A stretch of 8,711 nt of DNA from Desulfobacterales bacterium (GTDB lineage: Bacteria; Desulfobacterota; Desulfobacteria; Desulfobacterales; UBA5852): NCBI GenBank assembly GCA_016735415.1, contig JAERRP010000133.1, positions 1 through 8,711 of the forward strand. Reading direction: 5' to 3'. The notes beneath the pieces were generated by a model. The model saw only the letters and a program-made list of their open reading frames with translations, searched no databases and was not told where the DNA came from. Below are positions 1 through 5,283 of the stretch, piece by piece. How positions within the stretch are numbered: the first letter of the stretch is position 1; every line of letters begins with the position of its first letter. The translations under genes were made by a program, and so were the position numbers.

Positions 1-476
1 TCCCGCAGCAGCAGATCGTCGAAGGCAGCCAGCGAGTGGTCGAGTTCCTGGTTCAAAGCCCTGATTTCGTCGAGTTCCCGATCTTCAGGGATATCCGGGT
101 TGTAGGGGGACTTTCCATCCTGCCCCGGAGCGGTTTCCGCTGCGAGGGCCGGAGCGGAAGCGCGGCCGGCTTTCTGCTCCAGTCGCGCCAGTATCCGTCG
201 CTTTTCCTCGGTGAGACGGCGAACGCGATCCAGGTACGTTTCATAGAGTTCGACGACCTCGGGTGAGGCCGGGTCTGAAGTCCGATAGCGGGCCAACTCT
301 TCGGCAATCCGTTTTTCGGTGGCAATTCCGATCAACCAGTCGCGGCGGGCCGCGATGATGCGTTCATCCGGGCTGAGGGCTTCAGCGTTCAGCCCGGCAA
401 GGAGGCCGATGACAAGGCCTGCCAGTGCGATGAGACCCGCCTGCTGGAACCTGGAAAACCGGAAAACCATTGTCAT
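1..476 (-). CDS. Secreted coiled-coil protein, N-terminal part (runs off left edge)
   Basis: The reading frame is open from the start codon to the window edge, giving 158 codons of an incomplete protein. Residues 1-31 look like a Sec signal peptide: basic residues near the start, then a Leu/Ala/Gly-rich core and a likely cleavage site after Leu-Asn-Ala at about residue 31. There is no lipobox cysteine, so I expect a periplasmic or surface protein rather than a lipoprotein. A charged Glu/Arg/Leu helix at about 73-103 has coiled-coil character. It is followed by an Ala/Pro/Gly-rich linker (about 104-132) and a second acidic helix at 133-158. Three nearby ATGs (479, 476, 470) are possible starts. 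I chose 476 because AGGA (minus strand, 487-484) sits 7 nt upstream of it. I do not recognise the family and infer no function beyond an exported helical protein. Confidence 0.72.
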   Translation of the reverse strand, partial: MTMVFRFSRFQQAGLIALAGLVIGLLAGLNAEALSPDERIIAARRDWLIGIATEKRIAEELARYRTSDPASPEVVELYETYLDRVRRLTEEKRRILARLEQKAGRASAPALAAETAPGQDGKSPYNPDIPEDRELDEIRALNQELDHSLAAFDDLLLR

Positions 477-527
477 CATTCAATCCTGGGGATGTTAAGG
501 GTTTGCGCCGGCCTGATTCCATGCGCC

Positions 528-542
528 CTTATCGGAGATAAG
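528..542. promoter_or_regulatory. Inverted repeat over the -10, possible operator
   Basis: CTTATC-GGA-GATAAG is a perfect 6-bp inverted repeat with a 3-nt centre. It covers the proposed -10 and start point of the leftward promoter. A bound regulator here would block that promoter. It is short enough to occur by chance, and no regulator gene is adjacent. Confidence 0.3.
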
Positions 543-563
543 AATCACGCCATTTGGTGTCAA
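535..563 (-). promoter_or_regulatory. Candidate sigma70 promoter for the secreted coiled-coil gene
   Basis: On the minus strand a perfect TTGACA (563-558) is followed after exactly 17 nt by TATCTC (540-535). The -10 matches TATAAT only at its first three positions. Transcription would start near 528, giving a leader of about 50 nt before the ATG at 476. The -35 and spacing are convincing and the -10 is weak. Confidence 0.45.
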
Positions 564-613
564 GGCGCAGACGGCGGCAGTTAACGCTCTCATCCCAATG
601 GGAACTTTGGGCA

Positions 614-640
614 TTAAGATCATGCCTTATTGGCCGATAA
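614..640 (+). promoter_or_regulatory. Candidate sigma28 (FliA) promoter for the cheD-HDOD gene
   Basis: GCCGATAA at 633-640 is an exact copy of the enterobacterial sigma28 -10 octamer. TTAAGATC at 614-621 matches the -35 consensus TAAAGTTT at five of eight positions, and the spacer is exactly 11 nt, the optimum. Transcription would start near 647, about 40 nt before the ATG at 688. Sigma28 classically drives late flagellar and chemotaxis genes, which fits the CheD domain encoded downstream. The site lies inside the reading frame if translation began at 598 or 622, which argues against those starts. Confidence 0.55.
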
Positions 641-687
641 CACCATTTGAAGCATACACGAACTGTTATCGTTTCGCAAAGATCGTC

Positions 688-2040
688 ATGCCACTTAACG
701 AATTGATTACCATACCGGCCGGCAGCTTCTGGGTTGGCGCCCGCAGTGCCGTTCAACTGGAAGCGTTTCTGGGGACCTGTGTGGCCGTGGCAGCCTATGA
801 CGCCGAAGCGCACGTGGGCGGCCTGATCCACTTGCTGTTGCCGGAACCACCCCTGCCCGGGAGCGCTTATCAGCGTGAAAAATATGCCACCACGGGGCTG
901 CCACTGTTTTTGGCAGCCCTCAGGGACAGGGGCGGCGAACCCGGGCGAATGAAGGCCTGCCTGGCCGGGGGGGCTTTGATTGGTCCCATCGCCGCTCAGG
1001 ATCTGGATCTTGATATCGGTGGGCGCACCTGTGAAAAAGCGGTGGATTTTCTGACCCGGGAAGACATCCAGATCGTTCAATTTGAAAGCGGCGGCTTTAT
1101 GCCGACCCAGATCGGATTGGACATGCACAGCGGGAATTTTTCGATTACCCCGACAGGGGACGCCAGCATGACGGTCAGTTCCCCCCTGTCACCGCCCAGT
1201 GAGGATGATATCCAGCGGGCCATGCAGGGATTGCAGCCCATTCCGCAGGTGGCCCTGCGCATTTTACGCATGGTTTCGGAAGAAGACTACCGTATCCATG
1301 ACCTGGCCCGGATGGTCCGCCAGGACCAGGTGATCTGTGCCCGCACCCTGAAACTGTGCAATGCGGCTTCCTTTGCCAGACGGGGCCGGATCGAATCCCT
1401 GGAGCAGGCGCTGGTTTTTCTCGGTCAGGATCGTTTTACCCGCTCGGTGATTGCCGTCTGTGTGCAGGATTTTTTTAGTCAGCAGGGCAACGGCTATTCA
1501 TTGCGCATCGGCGGGATGTATCAGCATGCGGTCGGCACGGCCATGGTGGCCGAGCAGCTGGCCCGCCGGACCCATCGGCTGATTCCGGCCCTGGCCTATA
1601 CCGGCGGCCTGCTGCATGACATCGGCAAAGTGGTCCTGGATCAATTCGTGGCACCGCGGCAACCGCTGTTCTACCGCGATCTGGCGGCCGAGACCAATTT
1701 TCTGGCGGCCGAGAAACGGCATCTGGGTATGGATCACACGGAAGCCGGACGCCGGTTGGCCCTCAACTGGGGGCTTCCGGCCCCCTTTGTGGATGTGATC
1801 ACCCACCACCACTACCCCGAGAAAGCCAGGTCCCACCGGGATCTGGTTCATATCGTCTACATTGCCGATCTGATCATGTCCCGCTTTCATTCCGGGCTTG
1901 AACTGGAAAAGATCAATACCGAGCACCTGGCCGATCGTTTCGCCAGTGTCGGTCTGGCCCCCGCCGACCTGCAGGCCATCATCGACGGCCTGCCGACGAG
2001 CGTTTTCAGCATGTCGATGGCAATTCCGGCCGATGATTGA
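688..2040 (+). CDS. CheD-like chemoreceptor deamidase fused to an HDOD domain
   Basis: A 450-aa soluble protein with two domains. Residues about 8-157 resemble CheD, which deamidates glutamines on chemoreceptors and can bind CheC. Visible marks are the Leu-Gly-Thr-Cys motif with C31, the Gly-Gly-Leu-Ile-His motif with H48, the Ala-Gly-Gly at 93-95 and the Ser-Gly-Gly at 134-136. The 17-residue gap from C31 to H48 equals the catalytic Cys-His spacing of known CheD. The third catalytic position (Thr six before the Cys) appears to be E25. After a Ser/Pro-rich linker (156-172), residues about 175-400 form an HDOD domain. It keeps H280, H310-D311 (followed by Ile-Gly-Lys), H350, H373-375 and D394, so the HD metal-binding pattern looks intact. 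HDOD proteins are signalling modules, often linked to motility or cyclic-di-GMP. The frame also opens at 598 and 622, but no good ribosome site precedes either and a sigma28-like promoter lies at 614-640. ATG 688 also starts exactly where CheD similarity begins, although its own ribosome site is weak. The domain calls are firm; the target receptor is unknown. Confidence 0.85.
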   Translation: MPLNELITIPAGSFWVGARSAVQLEAFLGTCVAVAAYDAEAHVGGLIHLLLPEPPLPGSAYQREKYATTGLPLFLAALRDRGGEPGRMKACLAGGALIGPIAAQDLDLDIGGRTCEKAVDFLTREDIQIVQFESGGFMPTQIGLDMHSGNFSITPTGDASMTVSSPLSPPSEDDIQRAMQGLQPIPQVALRILRMVSEEDYRIHDLARMVRQDQVICARTLKLCNAASFARRGRIESLEQALVFLGQDRFTRSVIAVCVQDFFSQQGNGYSLRIGGMYQHAVGTAMVAEQLARRTHRLIPALAYTGGLLHDIGKVVLDQFVAPRQPLFYRDLAAETNFLAAEKRHLGMDHTEAGRRLALNWGLPAPFVDVITHHHYPEKARSHRDLVHIVYIADLIMSRFHSGLELEKINTEHLADRFASVGLAPADLQAIIDGLPTSVFSMSMAIPADD

Positions 2041-2119
2041 CCGCCATTCACCCGGTGACGGGGGGATTCCGTTCAGGGGCTGCCGCCCACCGGCGCTGAT
2101 GCTCAGGGATTGTTTTTTT
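2041..2119. other. Convergent gene junction, no clear terminator
   Basis: Only 62 nt separate the two convergent stop codons. The gap holds a perfect 11-nt palindrome, TCACCCGGTGA (2048-2058), and CTGA-TGC-TCAG (2096-2106), followed by T7 at 2113-2119 inside the 3' end of ppdK. The latter could act as a weak rightward terminator for the cheD-HDOD gene, but its stem is only 4 bp. I see no hairpin with a U-tract serving ppdK. Confidence 0.25.
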
Positions 2120-4838
2120 CGTCCAGGGCGGCATGGGCCGCCGCCAGCCGTGCCACCGGTACCCGGAAGGGTGAACAGGAGACATAGTCGAGACCCATTT
2201 GGTGGCACAGGGTAATGGACTGCGGATCGCCGCCGTGCTCACCGCAGATTCCGCATTCCAGCTCCGGATTGACCGCCCGTCCTTTTTTAACCGCAATGGC
2301 CATCAACTCGCCCACGCCGTCCGGGTCGATACTGGTAAAGGGGTTGTGCGGTAAAATACCGTTTTCCATGTATTCCACCAGGAAACCGGTTTCGGCGTCG
2401 TCGCGTGAAATACCGAAAGTGGTCTGGGTGAGGTCGTTGGTGCCGAACGAGAAGAACTCGGCATGGGCGGCCATCTGGTCGGCCGTCAGGGCGGCCCGCG
2501 GGATTTCGATCATGGTGCCGAATTTGTAGTCGATTTCGATATCCTGCGCTTCCATGACCTTGCGGGCCTCGACTTCAAGAATGGCGCGCTGGGTCTTGAG
2601 TTCGTTGACATGGCTGCTCAACGGAATCATGACCTCCGGTTGCACCTCGATCCCCTCGCGGCTGACCAGACAGGCGGCCTCGAAGATGGCGCGGACCTGC
2701 ATCATGGTCAATTCCGGCACCATCATGCCCAGCCGCACACCGCGCAGCCCCAGCATGGGGTTTTCCTCCCGCAGTTTTTCCACCCGTGTGAGGATCTTCT
2801 CCTTTAGCCGGTACTGCTCCAGCAGCGCATCGATGGCCTGCAGGTTGGGCGCGTGCTGGAGCCGGATTTTGAGATCGGAGAGTTCCGTCAACAGGTCGAT
2901 GTGGTTCGGCAGAAATTCGTGCAGGGGCGGGTCGAGCAGCCGCACGATGACCGGCAGGCCGTCCATGACCCGGAAAAGTCCGGCAAAATCGTCGCGTTGA
3001 AACGGCAGCAGGGCATCCAGGGCTTCCCGCCGCTCGATGGGCAGGTCGGTCATGATCATCTTCTGGATGTAGGGCAGCCGGTCGGATCCGAAGAACATGT
3101 GTTCGGAACGGCACAGGCCGATTCCCTGGGCGCCATACTCGCGTGCCCGTCGGGCGTCTTCCGGGTAGTCCGCGTTGGTCCAGACCCCCAGCCGGCGAAA
3201 TTCGTCGGCCCAGGAGAGCAGCGTGATCAGGTTGGTGTCTTTGATGTCGGGCAGCGTGGTCGTCAACTGGCCATTATAAATTTTGCCGGTGGTACCATCG
3301 ATGGAGATCCAGTCGCCTTCCTTGAGGGTGACATCACCGAAGGCGATTTCCCGTTTACCCATGTCGATCTTGAGTCCGGCAACCCCTACGACGGCCGGTT
3401 TTCCGAACTGGCGGGCCACGAGGGCGGCATGGCTGGTGCGCCCTCCGCGGCTGGTGACAATCCCTTTGGCGGCCAGCATGCCGTGAACGTCGTCGGGTTT
3501 GGTTTCGGGCCGGACCATGATAACGGCGCGGTCTTCGTTTTTGGCCCATGTCTCGGCCAGGTCGGCATCGAGGGCCACGATACCCACCGCGGCCCCGGGG
3601 GAAACATTCAAGCCCTCGGCCAGCAGTTCGCCCATTTCCTGGGCCACCTGGATCGATTCGAGGCTGAACTGGGGGTGCAGAAAGAAATCGACCTGCGCGG
3701 GCGAAACCCTGCGGACGGCTTCCTCCTTGGTAATCAATCCTTCCCGGGCCGTTTCGACCGCAATCCGGACGGCCGCCTGGGCCGTGCGTTTACCGTCTCG
3801 GGTCTGGAGCATCCAGAGCTTGCCGTTTTCGATCGTGAACTCCATGTCCTGCATTTCGCGGTAATGGGTTTCGAGCCGGCCGGCGATTTCCACCAGTTCC
3901 CGATAGGCGGCGGGCATTTCTTCCTCGAGTTGCGTGATATCGCGGGTCATGCGGATACCGGCGACCACGTCCTCGCCCTGGGCGTTGATGAGATAATCGC
4001 CTTCGATCATCTTCTCGCCCGTGCCGCCGTTGCGGGTCATGGCGACACCCGTGGCGCTTGTCTCACCCAGGTTGCCGAACACCATCGTTACGATGTTGAC
4101 GGCCGTTCCCAGATCGTGGGCAATCCCGGCGGCATTGCGATAATCGACGGCGCGCTTGCCGTCCCAGCTCTTAAAAACCGCTTCGGTGGCCAGGCGCAGC
4201 TGCCCCAGGGGCGACTGGGGAAATTCCATTTTGGCCTGGTGGTAGAAAATCGATTTGAATTCAGTGGTCACGCTGTGCAGGAGTTCGATCGGCAGTTCGG
4301 CATCGTTGTCCACGCCGGCTTTGGACCGGGCCGTGCTGAGTACGGTTTCGAAGGCTTCATCCGGGATTTCCATGACGACGCTGCCGAACATCTGGATCAG
4401 GCGGCGGTAGGCATCATAGACAAAGCGTTCATCTCCGGTCAGGTCGGTCATGCCCCGGAGGGTTTCGTCGTTCAGGCCGATATTCAAAACGGTATCCATC
4501 ATGCCGGGCATGGAGAACTTGGCGCCGCTGCGGCACGAAACCAGCAGGGGGTTCTCGCGGTCGCCGAACACCTTGCCGCTTTCGGCCTCCATGGCTTTGA
4601 GGGCTTCGCTCAGCTGGGCCCACATGTCGGCCGGGAACACGTTGCCGGCCGCCAGATAGGCGTTGCAGGCTTCGGTCGTGATCGTAAAGCCGGGGGGCAC
4701 GGGAATGCCGATGCGGGCCATGTCGGCCAGATTGGCGCCTTTGCCGCCCAGAAGGGTGCGGACGTCTTCCCAGCGGCCTCCCACCGAGGCCTGGATTTGA
4801 TCCACTTCGTTAAACCGGTAAACCCATTTCTGCGTCAT
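2103..4838 (-). CDS. ppdK: Pyruvate, phosphate dikinase
   Basis: A complete 911-aa cytoplasmic enzyme that interconverts pyruvate + ATP + phosphate and phosphoenolpyruvate + AMP + pyrophosphate, linking glycolysis and gluconeogenesis. The three expected domains are in order. The N-terminal ATP-grasp domain has Gly-Gly-Lys-Gly at 31-34 and the Ser-Met-Pro-Gly-Met-Met-Asp motif. The central swivelling domain carries the phospho-carrier His470 within Gly-Gly-Arg-Thr-Ser-His-Ala-Ala; T468 is the position phosphorylated by the PPDK regulatory protein in some organisms. The C-terminal PEP/pyruvate TIM barrel has Ser-Phe-Gly-Thr-Asn-Asp-Leu-Thr-Gln and catalytic Cys865 in Cys-Gly-Glu-His-Gly-Gly-Asp-Pro. 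The length is slightly above the usual 870-890. The ATG at 4838 is preceded by AAGGGAA (4850-4844) at 5 nt. No regulatory-protein gene or pyruvate-metabolism partner lies alongside, and it is transcribed alone from its own promoter. A stop-free frame of 668 codons runs antisense to it and is a base-composition shadow. Confidence 0.98.
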   Translation of the reverse strand: MTQKWVYRFNEVDQIQASVGGRWEDVRTLLGGKGANLADMARIGIPVPPGFTITTEACNAYLAAGNVFPADMWAQLSEALKAMEAESGKVFGDRENPLLVSCRSGAKFSMPGMMDTVLNIGLNDETLRGMTDLTGDERFVYDAYRRLIQMFGSVVMEIPDEAFETVLSTARSKAGVDNDAELPIELLHSVTTEFKSIFYHQAKMEFPQSPLGQLRLATEAVFKSWDGKRAVDYRNAAGIAHDLGTAVNIVTMVFGNLGETSATGVAMTRNGGTGEKMIEGDYLINAQGEDVVAGIRMTRDITQLEEEMPAAYRELVEIAGRLETHYREMQDMEFTIENGKLWMLQTRDGKRTAQAAVRIAVETAREGLITKEEAVRRVSPAQVDFFLHPQFSLESIQVAQEMGELLAEGLNVSPGAAVGIVALDADLAETWAKNEDRAVIMVRPETKPDDVHGMLAAKGIVTSRGGRTSHAALVARQFGKPAVVGVAGLKIDMGKREIAFGDVTLKEGDWISIDGTTGKIYNGQLTTTLPDIKDTNLITLLSWADEFRRLGVWTNADYPEDARRAREYGAQGIGLCRSEHMFFGSDRLPYIQKMIMTDLPIERREALDALLPFQRDDFAGLFRVMDGLPVIVRLLDPPLHEFLPNHIDLLTELSDLKIRLQHAPNLQAIDALLEQYRLKEKILTRVEKLREENPMLGLRGVRLGMMVPELTMMQVRAIFEAACLVSREGIEVQPEVMIPLSSHVNELKTQRAILEVEARKVMEAQDIEIDYKFGTMIEIPRAALTADQMAAHAEFFSFGTNDLTQTTFGISRDDAETGFLVEYMENGILPHNPFTSIDPDGVGELMAIAVKKGRAVNPELECGICGEHGGDPQSITLCHQMGLDYVSCSPFRVPVARLAAAHAALDEKNNP

Positions 4839-4869
4839 GGCCGTTCCCTTTCTGATTGATTCGTTGCTG

Positions 4870-4938
4870 ACCTGTGATGATCAGGTTTCTATCAGCCCCT
4901 TGTCGGGATTGATTCGATTGTCGGGCCCTTCGGGCCGA
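4870..4938 (-). promoter_or_regulatory. Structured leader of ppdK mRNA (two hairpins)
   Basis: Within the predicted leader, 4921-4938 can fold into a GC-rich stem: seven pairs with one bulged base and a 3-nt loop. ACCTG/CAGGT arms at 4870-4886 make a second, weaker stem with a 7-nt loop. Neither is followed by a U-tract, so they do not look like terminators. They may affect mRNA stability or translation. I recognise no riboswitch class. Confidence 0.3.
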
Positions 4939-4981
4939 GCGGTTAATATGCAAGCGTGGGCGTTTTCAGCTTGAATAAATT

Positions 4982-5011
4982 TTTATAGAATAGGTTTAAG
5001 AAGGCTGTCAA
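4982..5011 (-). promoter_or_regulatory. Strong sigma70-type promoter of ppdK
   Basis: On the minus strand, perfect TTGACA (5011-5006) is separated by 18 nt from TATAAA (4987-4982), which matches five of six -10 positions. The stretch is markedly AT-rich compared with the surrounding DNA. Transcription would begin near 4975, leaving a leader of about 137 nt before the ppdK ATG. Confidence 0.65.
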
Positions 5012-5020
5012 ATCCTGAAA

Positions 5021-5066
5021 GCCCGGCCTGCGCTCGCGGGGGTGGTGCCCGGGTCGACTTTTTTTT
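5021..5066 (+). terminator. Hairpin followed by T8, terminator-like
   Basis: GCCCGG (5021-5026) pairs with CCGGGT (5049-5054), enclosing an inner CCTGC/GCGGG stem (5027-5040). Eight Ts follow at 5059-5066. The form fits an intrinsic terminator reading right, but no rightward gene lies upstream. The 4-nt gap between stem and T-run and an 8-nt unpaired side segment weaken the call. Confidence 0.3.
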
Positions 5067-5187
5067 GGTAACTGTTTGTTGGCATCACTGAGCCTGGCGA
5101 TGTTCCGCCTGTTTGAAGGGAAGGGGTTGTAATCGAACGAGCGCTTCGGCGGTTTCCATCCGGGGCGTCACAATTATGCGGCCGGGC

Positions 5188-5239
5188 TTGACCCTGCCGG
5201 GGAATCATCTTAATCTTACAATGTTATACTTAGTATACT
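5188..5239 (+). promoter_or_regulatory. Promoter region of the 561-aa protein gene with palindromic operator candidate
   Basis: Two promoter readings overlap. The first is TTGACC (5188-5193), 17 nt, then TAATCT (5211-5216). The second is an extended -10, TGT-TATACT (5222-5230), with a poor -35. A second TATACT occurs at 5234-5239. A perfect 13-nt palindrome, TATACT-T-AGTATA (5225-5237), covers the start point of the first promoter and the -10 of the second, so a dimeric regulator could control either. The AT-rich patch is sharply bounded in GC-rich DNA. Which promoter is used cannot be decided from sequence. Confidence 0.45.
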
Positions 5240-5255
5240 CAGGACTCGCTTTAAG

Positions 5256-5265
5256 CCCCCCCCCC
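5256..5265 (+). repeat. C10 homopolymer tract in the 5' leader
   Basis: Ten consecutive Cs lie between the promoter region and the ribosome site GAGGTG (5273-5278). Such tracts are prone to slippage during replication. Here a length change would not shift the reading frame but could change leader length or structure. Confidence 0.6.
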
Positions 5266-5283
5266 TGAAAATGAGGTGCGATA

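Larger units (their letters stand above)
4839..5283. other. Intergenic region between divergent ppdK and the 561-aa protein gene
   Basis: This 445-nt gap holds the ppdK promoter and leader on its left side, a hairpin with T8 near the middle, and the promoter region of the rightward gene in its last 100 nt. Between about 5067 and 5187 I see nothing that I can support. A 66-codon minus-strand frame (5008-5208) covers part of it, but it has low-complexity Arg/Pro/Ser composition, crosses the ppdK -35 box and has no recognisable motif. Confidence 0.6.

Noticed and set aside
598..687. Upstream starts (598, 622) for the CheD-HDOD protein
   Set aside because: The 30 extra residues precede the CheD similarity, no ribosome site precedes 598 or 622, and a sigma28-type promoter lies within this stretch. 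I kept 688, though 598 is what a longest-frame rule would give.
529..1128. 199-codon minus-strand frame opposite the CheD domain
   Set aside because: It overlaps the conserved CheD coding sequence, shows no motif and would place its end inside the divergent promoter region.
2853..4859. 668-codon open frame on the plus strand antisense to ppdK
   Set aside because: It lies almost wholly opposite a clearly real ppdK gene. Its composition (Gly/His/Asp/Phe-rich) is that expected from reading the complement of GC-rich codons, and no domain is recognisable. It also runs through the ppdK start region.
5008..5208. 66-codon minus-strand frame in the intergenic region
   Set aside because: Low-complexity composition, no motif, no convincing ribosome site, and it ends inside the -35 of the ppdK promoter.
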